DNA of 33,086 nt from a virus. Where the stretch lies: positions 1 through 33,086 of IMG/VR virus record IMGVR_UViG_3300017776_000077. One strand, 5' to 3'. Numbering within the stretch: the stretch's first letter is position 1; every line of letters starts with the position of its first letter. Positions 1 through 6,043 of the stretch are shown in pieces. The position numbers and the translations under genes are program-made. The notes below the pieces were generated by a model that did not search any database, had not been told where the DNA came from, and was given only the letters and a program-made list of their open reading frames with translations.

Positions 1-95
1 ATGAGGCTACCGTTTTAGCTATAGAAATAGATACTGACGCAAGTACACAATCAGATTCTGCATTTGAAATAAATGCACACGGAGATTTAGCCTAA
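1..95 (+). CDS. Small tail protein paralogue, 3' fragment
   Basis: An open frame enters from the window edge (codons in phase with position 3) and stops with TAA at 93-95. The visible 30 residues end in HGDLA. The two complete small proteins at the other end of the window (32124 and 32498) end in LGDLA and HGDLA, so this is the tail of another family member. It may be the missing end of the gene that starts at 32899. Function is inferred from position only: the family follows the tail-fibre gene and probably supplies host-contact or fibre-tip parts. The TAATG overlap with the next gene suggests coupled translation. Confidence 0.75.
   Translation, partial: EATVLAIEIDTDASTQSDSAFEINAHGDLA
81..91 (+). 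repeat. GGAGATTTAGC gene-end repeat, copy 1
   Basis: The same 11 bases recur at 32487-32497 and 32885-32895, always encoding the last residues (GDLA) of a small tail protein. They also supply the GGAG ribosome-binding site of the gene that follows. This copy and the one at 32885 are identical over 15 bases (ACACGGAGATTTAGC). Confidence 0.8.
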
Positions 96-556
96 TGACA
101 ACGACACCTGATTTCAAAGGCACTCACCTATTTGACCGACTATGCTGGGCTAAAGAAAACCTAGACGGTGTGCAGTCTGACTATCGTGTGGTCTATGAGG
201 ACAGCATTGATGAGTGCGCCAAGATACTTGTGCCTGACCCGAACTGGTTGGCTTGCGCTTTACAGGGCGGCATCCTACCGCCAGTGTGGGTGTATTGGGA
301 ACTGGCAAAAGACGAGGCGCAACCGGATTTCAAGAAGCATACTCGCGGCTACCTGTTGCATGAGACGCAACCTATTGAAGCCCTAGACGAAAAGTCAGCG
401 ATTGAATATCTCATTATGAAGGACATCCCCCAGCACGTTTGGCAAAACTGGGATGAGGGCAACCGCCCGAAGATGGTAATCTGCAAGAAAGAGCAACTGC
501 CATCTACAAGAACGTGGCGCAATGCGTGGCGTATATCTGATGAACTAGCCGCATAG
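95..556 (+). CDS. Conserved-type phage hypothetical protein next to tail genes
   Basis: A 153-residue soluble protein rich in aromatic residues and Trp, with no signal peptide or membrane segment. I do not recognise a named family. The C-terminus carries RTWRNAW (residues 139-145), which resembles RDFRGAW in the next gene's product; that short motif is common in small phage tail-assembly proteins. It starts on the TAATG that ends the upstream tail gene and is followed ten bases later by the next gene, so it belongs to the end of the tail operon. A role in fibre assembly is an inference from position and this motif. Confidence 0.7.
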   Translation: MTTTPDFKGTHLFDRLCWAKENLDGVQSDYRVVYEDSIDECAKILVPDPNWLACALQGGILPPVWVYWELAKDEAQPDFKKHTRGYLLHETQPIEALDEKSAIEYLIMKDIPQHVWQNWDEGNRPKMVICKKEQLPSTRTWRNAWRISDELAA

Positions 557-565
557 GAGATACTA

Positions 566-934
566 ATGGCTGTAACAACTTACATTGTAGACAAGGACGG
601 TAATCAGATTGACGCTTCAACTGCAACCGTTCCAGCAAATCGTGACTTTCGCGGAGCGTGGTCACTGTCAGGTGACGTAATTAGCGAAGACCTGACCAGG
701 GCAAAAGAAATATTCAAGGACAAGGTGCGTGAAGTGCGTAAGCCTCTGCTCGAAGCAAAGGACGTAGAACTAATGAAGGCACTGGAAACAAGTGCTGACA
801 CATCTGCGATTGCCACTGCAAAACAATCTTTGCGTGATGCACCAGCCGCGTCTGCCATTGACAATGCAAGCAATATGACCGCATTGAAAGCGGCTTGGGA
901 TACAAACCTACTTGGCGATAGCCCCTACGCATAA
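566..934 (+). CDS. Tail (fibre) assembly-chaperone-like protein
   Basis: 122 residues, start set by TAGGAG eight bases upstream. The N-terminus (IVDKDGNQI, then NRDFRGAW at residues 25-32) followed by a long charged helix (KEIFKDKVREVRKPLLEAKD) resembles the small assembly chaperones placed after tail fibres in many phages. The C-terminal half is Ala-rich and helical. It lies directly downstream of the small tail-protein cassette, which fits a helper role in folding or attaching fibres. The family assignment is from pattern memory, not a search. Confidence 0.65.
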   Translation: MAVTTYIVDKDGNQIDASTATVPANRDFRGAWSLSGDVISEDLTRAKEIFKDKVREVRKPLLEAKDVELMKALETSADTSAIATAKQSLRDAPAASAIDNASNMTALKAAWDTNLLGDSPYA

Positions 935-944
935 GGATTGAGCA

Positions 945-1169
945 ATGGTTATGGGCAGTTTGATTGATGTTCTTATTGGCGTAGTCATTGCTGGCATTGG
1001 GTTCTTTGTTAGTCAATTGGTTAATCGCGTTAACCGTCTTGAGGATAGAGTTAACGACACGAGAGAAAAGTTTGTTCACAAGGAAGAGCTTGAAAGCGTA
1101 ATTGCTAGGTTCAGTGAGGCTTTACATCGGGTTGAAGACAAGATTGACAGGTTGATGGAGAAGAAGTGA
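945..1169 (+). CDS. Membrane-anchored coiled-coil protein
   Basis: 74 residues. One hydrophobic segment (about residues 4-24, LIDVLIGVVIAGIGFFV) is followed by a heptad-like charged helix to the end (NRVNRLEDRVND onwards). AAGGA seven bases before the ATG supports this start; an alternative ATG lies two codons inside. The layout of short N-terminal anchor plus coiled coil is seen in phage lysis accessory proteins such as small spanin-like or holin-partner proteins. It begins the membrane-gene run that leads to the holin and lysozyme, so a lysis role is likely but not shown. Confidence 0.7.
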   Translation: MVMGSLIDVLIGVVIAGIGFFVSQLVNRVNRLEDRVNDTREKFVHKEELESVIARFSEALHRVEDKIDRLMEKK

Positions 1170-1348
1170 CCGAGTTCTTAGTTATCTTTGTGGCGATAAC
1201 AAACGATTTTAGGTTTGTCATTACTCCCATTGATGCTTTGTCTTGTCCTTCCTATGAACAAGCAAGAGAATGGTTTATTAACGCATACCCAATAGAGCAA
1301 ATTCAAAATTGGACGTACAAATGTTGGGATAGAGGCAGTAATGTGTGA
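1166..1348 (+). CDS. Small hypothetical protein in the lysis region
   Basis: 60 residues with a GTG start overlapping the previous stop (GTGA), preceded by GGAGAAGAA. The N-terminus is hydrophobic (FLVIFVAI) but short, so a signal sequence or peripheral membrane contact is possible. The centre has Trp and Cys residues (EWFINAYP, YKCW). Close packing with overlapping neighbours supports it being real. No family is recognised. Confidence 0.5.
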   Translation: MTEFLVIFVAITNDFRFVITPIDALSCPSYEQAREWFINAYPIEQIQNWTYKCWDRGSNV

Positions 1349-1584
1349 TGGGCGAGTGGATAGTAGCATTTTCTTTGGTGATGTATCAGGGTGCTGGCGA
1401 TGTTAGAAGAGAGATACCTACAAATCTTATTTTTTATAGCGTTAGTGATTGCCAGTGGTATGCGAGGCAACTCGCTAGACAGTACGGAAATTACAAGTAT
1501 GTGGATTTAGTTCCAGCTAAAGATAGGCTTACAACATACTGCCTACCAAAAGCTGTAGACCCTAGCAAGACAAAGGTGTTTTGA
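1348..1584 (+). CDS. Small hypothetical protein, possibly exported
   Basis: 78 residues from the ATG at 1348, which overlaps the previous stop (TGATG); a GTG one codon earlier is an alternative. The N-terminus (GEWIVAFSLVMY) is moderately hydrophobic and could be a signal. The rest has two Cys residues (C in SDCQWYARQLA and in TTYCLPKA) and a short helix with a YARQLARQYG pattern. Proteins of this pattern occur in phage lysis regions. I cannot name it. The upstream ribosome site is weak, which fits translational coupling. Confidence 0.55.
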   Translation: MGEWIVAFSLVMYQGAGDVRREIPTNLIFYSVSDCQWYARQLARQYGNYKYVDLVPAKDRLTTYCLPKAVDPSKTKVF

Positions 1585-2012
1585 TGTTAGCCGAATTAGC
1601 CGCCGCAAATGCCGCATTTGCTGTTATCAAACAAGCAGTGACGAACTCTGGTGATTTGGCTAGGGCTGGGACTGCTATTGCTAAGTTTGTTGGTGCTAAA
1701 GAAGATTTAGAAAAGAAGGTGGCTGGAAAAAGCAAGTCATCTGTTGGCGGCTCAGACCTACAAGCGTTTCTTGCATTAGAACAAGTCAAAGAAGCTGAGT
1801 ATCAACTAAAACAAATAATGATATACACTGGTAGACCAAGGCTTTGGTCTGACTGGCAAGCGTTTCAAGCTAAGTGTCGCACAGATAGGCGTGAAGCACA
1901 GAAGAAAGCCAGAAGACGGAAGCAATTCATATTAGAAATGTTCGTAGGTGCAATAGCAGTATTCCTGATGGTCGGGATAGCTGGTACAGTTGCTTATTAT
2001 TTAAGGAAGTGA
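1584..2012 (+). CDS. C-terminally membrane-anchored protein of the lysis region
   Basis: 142 residues from ATG 1584, overlapping the upstream TGA. The Ala-rich N-terminus (LAELAAANAAFAVIKQAV) is followed by a charged helical middle, a basic stretch (RREAQKKARRRKQ) and one strong membrane helix near the C-terminus (about residues 116-139, FVGAIAVFLMVGIAGTVAYY). By the positive-inside rule the body would be cytoplasmic. I recall similar proteins beside holins in environmental podovirus genomes, but their role is not established. It may tether or regulate lysis proteins. Confidence 0.75.
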   Translation: MLAELAAANAAFAVIKQAVTNSGDLARAGTAIAKFVGAKEDLEKKVAGKSKSSVGGSDLQAFLALEQVKEAEYQLKQIMIYTGRPRLWSDWQAFQAKCRTDRREAQKKARRRKQFILEMFVGAIAVFLMVGIAGTVAYYLRK

Positions 2013-2013
2013 A

Positions 2014-2214
2014 ATGTCTTCACATGCAATACTTGAATGGAAAATTTTGCCGCGCATAATGATGTTAGTGATGACGATTATGTACATCCGTGTCATTGAG
2101 TGGGGGATTAGTTTGGAAGATTTAAGCACCCAACAAAGTGCCATGATAAGTGTAGTGTCTGGCGCAATGACAGGTGCTTTTGGTTTGTGGTTAGGCAATG
2201 AGGTGAAAAAATGA
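2014..2214 (+). CDS. Holin-like small membrane protein
   Basis: 66 residues, start supported by AAGGAAG. Two hydrophobic segments (about residues 10-28, ILPRIMMLVMTIMYIRV, and 42-60, MISVVSGAMTGAFGLWLG) and a C-terminal GNEVKK tail match the size and layout of class II-type holins or of the small membrane proteins that accompany them. It overlaps the next gene by ATGA. With the 3TM holin-family gene immediately downstream, the pair could act as holin and antiholin or two-component holin (inference). Confidence 0.65.
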   Translation: MSSHAILEWKILPRIMMLVMTIMYIRVIEWGISLEDLSTQQSAMISVVSGAMTGAFGLWLGNEVKK

Positions 2215-2606
2215 TACAGGCATTAATTGGGCCAGTAACAGGCTTACTTGACAAGTTCATTGAAGACAAAGACCAGAAGGCGCAGTTAGCGCATGACATT
2301 GCAACAATGTCAGAGCGACACATGCAAGAACAGGCGATGGGTCAGCTTGAAATAAACAAGGCTGAAGCGCAACATCGTTCTATCTTTGTGGCTGGCTGGC
2401 GACCCTTTCTGGGCTGGTGTCTTTCTTTCGCAATGCTATGGCATTTTATGCTTGCTCCATTTATAATATTTGGTGCAGGGATGGCCGGGATGGAACTGCC
2501 TGAGTTGCCTGTTTTTGATATGGAGAGTTTGATGACTGTTCTCCTTGGCATGTTGGGGCTTGGTGGTCTTAGAACATTTGAAAAGGCAAAGGGATTAACA
2601 AAGTGA
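2211..2606 (+). CDS. Holin of the 3TM superfamily (GTA_holin_3TM-like)
   Basis: 131 residues. An amphipathic N-terminal half (DKFIEDKDQKAQLAHDIA) leads to the hallmark SIFVAGWRPFLGW (residues 56-68) and then hydrophobic helices (LSFAMLWHFMLAPFIIF and MTVLLGMLGLGGL), ending in RTFEKAKG. This AEAQHRS..AGWRPF..W pattern is typical of the holin family found in gene transfer agents and many alphaproteobacterial phages. The protein would form membrane lesions that release the downstream lysozyme. It starts on ATGA with GAGGTG upstream. Confidence 0.85.
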   Translation: MIQALIGPVTGLLDKFIEDKDQKAQLAHDIATMSERHMQEQAMGQLEINKAEAQHRSIFVAGWRPFLGWCLSFAMLWHFMLAPFIIFGAGMAGMELPELPVFDMESLMTVLLGMLGLGGLRTFEKAKGLTK

Positions 2607-2788
2607 AAAAGAAAGCTAAATCCAGAGTCAATGAAGCTGGAAACTATACGAAGCCTACCATGCGTAAGCAGTTATTCAGCCGTATCAAGGCTGGGGGCAA
2701 GGGCGGCAAGCCCGGTCAATGGTCTGCTCGCAAAGCTCAGATGCTAGCCAAACAATACAAGGCCAAGGGTGGAGGTTATAAAAACTAA
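2603..2788 (+). CDS. Small very basic protein (SARKAQMLAKQY family)
   Basis: 61 residues, GTG start in a GTGA overlap with the holin stop, AAGGGA upstream. About a third of residues are Lys/Arg, with Gly-rich ends: GNYTKPTMRKQLFSRIKAGG then KPGQWSARKAQMLAKQYKAKGGGYK. This sequence type is a recurring uncharacterised family in environmental phages and some large viruses. No enzymatic motif is visible. The charge suggests nucleic-acid binding or virion packing. It is the first of a cluster of six basic proteins. Confidence 0.75.
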   Translation: MKKKAKSRVNEAGNYTKPTMRKQLFSRIKAGGKGGKPGQWSARKAQMLAKQYKAKGGGYKN

Positions 2789-3030
2789 TGCCATTAAAGA
2801 AATCACAAAAGAGCCTGAAGAAATGGACATCGCAGAAGTGGCGCACCAAATCAGCCAAGCCTAGCGCAAAGACAGGTGAGCGTTACTTACCTGAGAAAGC
2901 AATCAAGGCTTTGTCTCCGGCTGAGTATGCTGCCACAACTAGAGCTAAACGCAAGGCTACCAAGGCTGGCAAGCAAGTGTCTAAGCAGCCGAAGCGTATT
3001 GCAAAGAAGACAGCTAAGTACAGGAGATAG
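2788..3030 (+). CDS. Small basic protein, DUF5872-like
   Basis: 80 residues, very Lys-rich. The core WTSQKWRTKSAKPS, then RYLPEKAIKALSPAEYAATTRAK, then QPKRIAKKTAKYR, matches the uncharacterised DUF5872-type pattern as I remember it. There is no membrane segment. It starts in a TAATG overlap with the previous basic gene. Likely role (inference): DNA or RNA binding, perhaps condensation of packaged DNA, since these genes sit in the late rightward unit. Confidence 0.75.
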   Translation: MPLKKSQKSLKKWTSQKWRTKSAKPSAKTGERYLPEKAIKALSPAEYAATTRAKRKATKAGKQVSKQPKRIAKKTAKYRR

Positions 3031-3032
3031 CT

Positions 3033-3155
3033 ATGATGAAGAAGTCAACAAAAGCAAAGGTGCGGAAGGTTGCCTCTGGTTTGCGTAAGGCATCACGGTC
3101 ACATGCAAAGCAAGCTAAGACTTTAACATCTCTTTTGAAGAAAGGTAAAAAGTAA
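3033..3155 (+). CDS. 40-aa basic protein
   Basis: A short frame from ATG 3033 to TAA 3153-3155, preceded by AGGAG at a good distance. The product is about 38% Lys/Arg with a helical SGLRKASRSHAKQAKTL stretch (residues 15-31) and a KKGKK tail. It is bounded by real genes on both sides with a one-base stop/start overlap (TAATG) to the next, so translation as part of the block is likely. It is probably a nucleic-acid-binding peptide; no named family is claimed. Confidence 0.7.
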   Translation: MMKKSTKAKVRKVASGLRKASRSHAKQAKTLTSLLKKGKK

Positions 3156-3271
3156 TGCCATATTCAAAATATTCACCAAAGCAAAAGAAACTTGCCGCTG
3201 TTGCAGCACCACGCAAAAAGATTACTGCGGCTGACATGAAAGCCCTTAGAAAGAAGAAGAAAAAGAAATGA
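3155..3271 (+). CDS. 38-aa basic protein (KQKKLAAVA..RKKIT type)
   Basis: A short frame from ATG 3155 to TGA 3269-3271. The sequence begins MPYSKYSPKQKKLAAVAAPR and ends with eight Lys/Arg-dominated residues. The motif KQKKLAAVA..RKKITAAD recurs in small phage and large-virus proteins as I remember them, so this is a conserved small protein rather than chance. Its stop overlaps the lysozyme start (ATGA), tying its translation to that of lysozyme. Confidence 0.7.
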   Translation: MPYSKYSPKQKKLAAVAAPRKKITAADMKALRKKKKKK

Positions 3272-3717
3272 ATATAGATAAGCTAAGAGAACAGCTAGCT
3301 GAAGATGAGGGGTGCAAGTTTGAGATATATCTTGACCATCTTGGCTATGAAACTTTTGGCATTGGTCATTTGGTTCGTGACCTTGACCCCGAATACGGTG
3401 AACCAGTAGGAACACATGTTTCCGAAGAACGTGTCATTGATGCTTTTGAAGGCGATATTGACATAACTCTGGCTGACTGCCTACTGGTGTTCGATGACTT
3501 TGCTAGCTTTCCTGAAGAGGTGCAGTTAATATTGGCTAACATGATGTTCAATATGGGTATGCCAAGACTGTCTAAGTTCAAGAAAATGATTGCTGCGGTT
3601 GAGGCTGGGGACTACCAAGAAGCTGCCGCCCAGATGAAAGACTCAAGGTGGTATCATCAGGTAACTAACAGGGCTGAAAGGCTCATTAAAAGAATGAAGG
3701 ATGTGAGGGATGGCTAA
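3268..3717 (+). CDS. Endolysin, T4-type lysozyme (muramidase)
   Basis: 149 residues (T4 lysozyme has 164), hydrolysing the MurNAc-GlcNAc bonds of peptidoglycan. The catalytic triad is visible with T4 spacing: Glu14 (EDEG), Asp23 (YLDHLGY) and Thr29 (ETFGIGHL). The C-terminal signature SRWYHQVTNRAERLI (about residues 126-140) is also T4-like, as is NMMFNMG in the middle. There is no signal peptide, so it needs the holin at 2211-2606 to reach the wall. It starts in an ATGA overlap with a basic-protein gene, and the downstream basic protein overlaps its 3' end. Confidence 0.95.
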   Translation: MNIDKLREQLAEDEGCKFEIYLDHLGYETFGIGHLVRDLDPEYGEPVGTHVSEERVIDAFEGDIDITLADCLLVFDDFASFPEEVQLILANMMFNMGMPRLSKFKKMIAAVEAGDYQEAAAQMKDSRWYHQVTNRAERLIKRMKDVRDG

Positions 3718-4012
3718 GACACCAGCTTGGCAACGCAAAGAGGGCAAGAACCCGAAGGGTGGGTTGAATGCTAAAGGCCGTGCATCTGCAAAGAAGCAGG
3801 GTATGAATCTCAAGCGTCCTGTTAAGAAGGGTGACAACCCTAGACGCGCAAGTTTTCTGGCTCGTATGGGCGGTATGAAAGGGCCAGAACGTAAGGACGG
3901 CAAACCTACTAGGTTGCTGTTGTCTCTCAGGGCGTGGGGGGCATCATCAAAAGCTGACGCTAAGAAAAAAGCAGCAGCTATTTCTAAACGCAACAAAGCG
4001 AAGAAAGGATAA
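3710..4012 (+). CDS. Basic protein, DUF6321-like
   Basis: 100 residues, strongly basic. The pattern AWQRKEGKNPKGGLNAKGRASA, then NLKRPVKKGDNPRRASFLARMGGMKG and a LRAW motif near residue 75 matches the DUF6321-type family as I recall it; function unknown. It overlaps the lysozyme 3' end by eight bases and starts after GGATGTGAGGG. Rich in Lys, Arg and Gly, without cysteines or hydrophobic helices. Likely a nucleic-acid-binding or virion-associated protein (inference). Confidence 0.75.
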   Translation: MAKTPAWQRKEGKNPKGGLNAKGRASAKKQGMNLKRPVKKGDNPRRASFLARMGGMKGPERKDGKPTRLLLSLRAWGASSKADAKKKAAAISKRNKAKKG

Positions 4013-4016
4013 AGTC

Positions 4017-4130
4017 ATGCCAATGGGTAAGGGTACATACGGTTCAAAGGTGGGTCGCCCACCGAAGAAAGCAAAGATGATGGCAAAGCCAAGCATGAAA
4101 AAGCCAGCCAAGCCAATGAAGAAGAAATAA
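4017..4130 (+). CDS. 37-aa basic protein (MPMGKGTYGSKVGRPPKK family)
   Basis: A short frame from ATG 4017 to TAA 4128-4130. The N-terminus MPMGKGTYGSKVGRPPKK is a recurring start of small phage proteins; GRPPKK resembles an AT-hook core (GRP flanked by basic residues) that can lie in the DNA minor groove. The rest is Lys/Met/Pro. It is the last gene of the rightward unit, ending directly before a stem-loop. Confidence 0.75.
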   Translation: MPMGKGTYGSKVGRPPKKAKMMAKPSMKKPAKPMKKK

Positions 4131-4164
4131 AAAATACCCAGCGGTGCTTTTGCAACCGCTGGGT
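4124..4164 (-). terminator. Stem-loop between converging operons
   Basis: Arms 4136-4145 (ACCCAGCGGT) and 4155-4164 (ACCGCTGGGT) are a perfect 10-bp inverted repeat with a 9-base loop. On the minus strand the stem is followed by a T-rich run (complement of 4124-4135), so it is a good intrinsic terminator for the leftward operon ending at 4205. The stem may also stop rightward transcripts after 4130, but the plus-strand T tail is poor. Confidence 0.8.
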
Positions 4165-4204
4165 TAGTGGCTTGCACCATATGCAAATGCAAGCTAGGGA
4201 GAAA

Positions 4205-4585
4205 CTAGGCTGTTTCTAAGAAAGCTGCGTCTTCCTCACTTTGCATAACGCGCTCTCGCAAATCCTCATATATTTTACTGTAGTCTGTGTCTAGCTTAAC
4301 GTCAACGCTATTCATAACTGTTGTGTGGTCACGGTTTATAAACCGCCCTATCATTGGATAGCTTGCTTCGGTAAACTCTCCTGCCAGCTTGCAGAATATA
4401 TGCCGTTGTTGGGCTAGTCCGTATGTTCTTCGTTTCATTCTTAGTTGCTTGTATGTTATGCCGTAATGATGTTGCATGATGTGCATAATCTTTTCAAGCC
4501 TTGTGAATCTCTTAGTCATCGAGAGATAGAACGAATCCATCTGCTTGAGATGGTCTATCCTCTGACCGCATGTAGCGCACTTCAT
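4205..4585 (-). CDS. Stand-alone DnaA domain IV (DNA-binding) protein
   Basis: 126 residues from the ATG at 4585, which has AGGAG about eleven bases upstream; a longer frame to 4630 would overlap the previous gene much more. The N-terminus has a CATCG pair of cysteines (residues 3 and 6). The C-terminal half (about residues 42-100) reads like DnaA domain IV: RRTYGLAQQRHIFCKLAGEF, then the DHTTV signature at 86-90 inside RFINRDHTTVMNSVDVKL. The AAA+ ATPase domain of DnaA is absent. It could recognise DnaA boxes, recruit or titrate host initiation, or mark a phage origin. Last gene of the leftward recombination operon. Confidence 0.8.
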   Translation of the reverse strand: MKCATCGQRIDHLKQMDSFYLSMTKRFTRLEKIMHIMQHHYGITYKQLRMKRRTYGLAQQRHIFCKLAGEFTEASYPMIGRFINRDHTTVMNSVDVKLDTDYSKIYEDLRERVMQSEEDAAFLETA

Positions 4586-4733
4586 CAAAACAATTTCTCC
4601 TGTTGCTATAGCAAAGCACTTGCCTTGCACCGTTTACTACCCAACCACCTTCCATAACGTAATGCTTTTTTCCGCAATGTTCGCACGTTGTCTGTCTGGC
4701 TGGGGATGTTTTACTAACTTTCTTCCTTGCCAT
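4512..4733 (-). CDS. Small zinc-finger-like protein
   Basis: 73 residues. A basic N-terminus (ARKKVSKTS) is followed by CEHCGKKH (residues 17-24) and later a single Cys in VLCYSNRRNCF, giving a plausible C-X2-C...C-X7-C metal site. Size and composition fit small phage DNA- or RNA-binding proteins. The C-terminus overlaps the next gene by about 74 bases and the start overlaps the previous gene by 20. No family is recognised. Confidence 0.65.
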   Translation of the reverse strand: MARKKVSKTSPARQTTCEHCGKKHYVMEGGWVVNGARQVLCYSNRRNCFDEVRYMRSEDRPSQADGFVLSLDD

Positions 4734-4887
4734 TTTTCCGCTGATACTCCTGAGACTTGGCTATAAGGTCTTGCGCCATCCACAGTTGTTGCTTAACAGT
4801 CTGATGGTGGAAGTAACTCTTGCCATCTATGGTGATGAGAAGCCCATCATCATAGACAGCAACAAGTATTTCGTGTGCAGCTTCCAT
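4714..4887 (-). CDS. Small hypothetical protein
   Basis: 57 residues from ATG 4887, one base after the stop of the SSB-like gene; an ATG six codons upstream is possible but would run into that gene. The sequence reads as a small alpha/beta protein (ILVAVYDDGLLITIDGKSYF, then KQQLWMAQDLIAKSQEYQRK). No motif or membrane segment identifies it. Position inside the ssDNA-handling operon is the only clue. Confidence 0.6.
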   Translation of the reverse strand: MEAAHEILVAVYDDGLLITIDGKSYFHHQTVKQQLWMAQDLIAKSQEYQRKNGKEES

Positions 4888-4888
4888 C

Positions 4889-5206
4889 TTAGAACGGCAC
4901 GTCATCGTCTAGGCTAAGACCACGGCTGGCACTGAGTGAGTCTGACAGCTTCTTCATGCCACCTTGCTTGAGGTCAGCACCTAAGTTATCAGTTCCCTGT
5001 TGTTGGATAGGGTCAGTGATAGATATGCCCAGTGAGCCATCGCTTTCCTCAAAGACAGACACGCGATACTGCTTGTCACCTCTGAGGATGATATCTCCTG
5101 GTGAGCCATCCTTGTATGGAGTGAACTTACTGTTACCCCACTTAGCTGCGCCCTTGTCATTCAAGAACACTTTGATGTTCATTACTCTTTGATAGTTAGT
5201 AGCCAT
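4889..5206 (-). CDS. SSB-like single-stranded DNA-binding protein
   Basis: 105 residues. The compact beta-rich N-terminal part (NIKVFLNDKGAAKWGNSKF, then GDIILRGDKQYRVSVFEE) is compatible with an OB fold. The C-terminus ends in LDDDVPF, the acidic tip with terminal Pro-Phe that in bacterial SSBs recruits replication and repair partners. It is followed in the operon by small proteins and the DnaA-type protein and preceded by an annealing-like recombinase, so it fits a phage ssDNA-handling set. It is shorter than typical SSB and I cannot confirm the fold without a structure search. Confidence 0.65.
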   Translation of the reverse strand: MATNYQRVMNIKVFLNDKGAAKWGNSKFTPYKDGSPGDIILRGDKQYRVSVFEESDGSLGISITDPIQQQGTDNLGADLKQGGMKKLSDSLSASRGLSLDDDVPF

Positions 5207-5217
5207 GTTTATCTCCT

Positions 5218-5889
5218 CTATGAAAATTCGGCTAGTTTTTCTTGGAACTTGCCAAGAATCTGTTGTGCGGCATCCGCATCTCTGTCACGCAAGTCTTTGA
5301 TGGCTGGCTTCATCTCAACGAAGTACTGCTCAACGGTTGCGCGTGTCTTCTTGTTTATAAGAGCATTGATGATTGTGTACATCAGGTCTTTGTCAGCACC
5401 GCTGTATCGTTCAGGTTGGGATTCCTGAACAGGCGGTGGCGCGTCCGATGAGGGAGGAGTTACATCAGTGCTGCCAACCGCCTGACTGCTCAGGTTCTGT
5501 GACTTACGCCCGACAGCTTCCATCTCATTAGCACTGGCATATTCACCGCCAGACAGACCGATAGACGCTAAGGCACGGCCTACGGCTGATGTCTCACAGT
5601 TCTCAAGGGCAGATGTTTTGTTGACATGCCCTTCACCGCGTATCTCTTCAGCCATACCAGAACCAATAACGATTCCGTTTTGATTAGTAATTATAGCTTT
5701 AACTACCACCCTGTGTCCATCATCAACAAGGACTTGGGTATCAACGCCAAGCTCTAGGCCAAAGACTGTGCGGAATGCTTCCATACGGTGAACGACTTGT
5801 GTGTATTTCTTGCCGCCACGCTGGGTTATTCCGTGTTTGTTATGGAACTCATTAACAAGCCCCATTGCATCCATAATATTAGCTGTCAT
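5218..5889 (-). CDS. ssDNA-annealing recombinase-like protein (ERF/Rad52-type)
   Basis: 223 residues; start fixed by GGAGGA upstream. The N-terminal domain (about 1-130) has the order seen in phage ERF/Sak-like annealing proteins: GGKKYTQVVHRMEAFR, a beta hairpin, then HVNKTSALENCETSAVGRALASIGL (about residues 88-112). A Pro/Ser-rich linker (about 138-162) leads to a helical C-terminal part. It would pair complementary strands together with the exonuclease encoded at the head of the same operon, the classic two-gene phage recombination module. Family name is by pattern; a distant ssDNA-binding role without annealing is possible. Confidence 0.65.
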   Translation of the reverse strand: MTANIMDAMGLVNEFHNKHGITQRGGKKYTQVVHRMEAFRTVFGLELGVDTQVLVDDGHRVVVKAIITNQNGIVIGSGMAEEIRGEGHVNKTSALENCETSAVGRALASIGLSGGEYASANEMEAVGRKSQNLSSQAVGSTDVTPPSSDAPPPVQESQPERYSGADKDLMYTIINALINKKTRATVEQYFVEMKPAIKDLRDRDADAAQQILGKFQEKLAEFS

Positions 5890-6043
5890 ATTCTGTGTCC
5901 TCCAACTTATCCATATAGTTACTCATCATACGCATGGCAAAGAACAGTGTCTCTGATAGTTCTTCCATGCGCTTCTCCAGCTTCTTGATACGCTCTTGTG
6001 TGATGTCAATCATCTGAGCGTGTTCTTGTTCAGTCTCAGTCAT
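5879..6043 (-). CDS. 54-aa coiled-coil protein
   Basis: A frame too short for standard gene lists, from ATG 6043 to TAA at 5881-5879. It overlaps the upstream gene by eight bases and the downstream recombinase by eleven. The product is almost wholly helical, with heptads through ITQERIKKLEKRMEELSETLF (residues 14-34). It fills what would otherwise be a gap in a tightly packed operon. Likely an oligomerising accessory protein; no family recognised. Confidence 0.7.
   Translation of the reverse strand: MTETEQEHAQMIDITQERIKKLEKRMEELSETLFFAMRMMSNYMDKLEDTEYDS

Noticed and set aside
5907-5915. TTATCCATA, one mismatch from a DnaA box, near the recombinase start
   Set aside because: It is single, lies inside a coding frame, and one-mismatch sites are expected by chance in this length of DNA.
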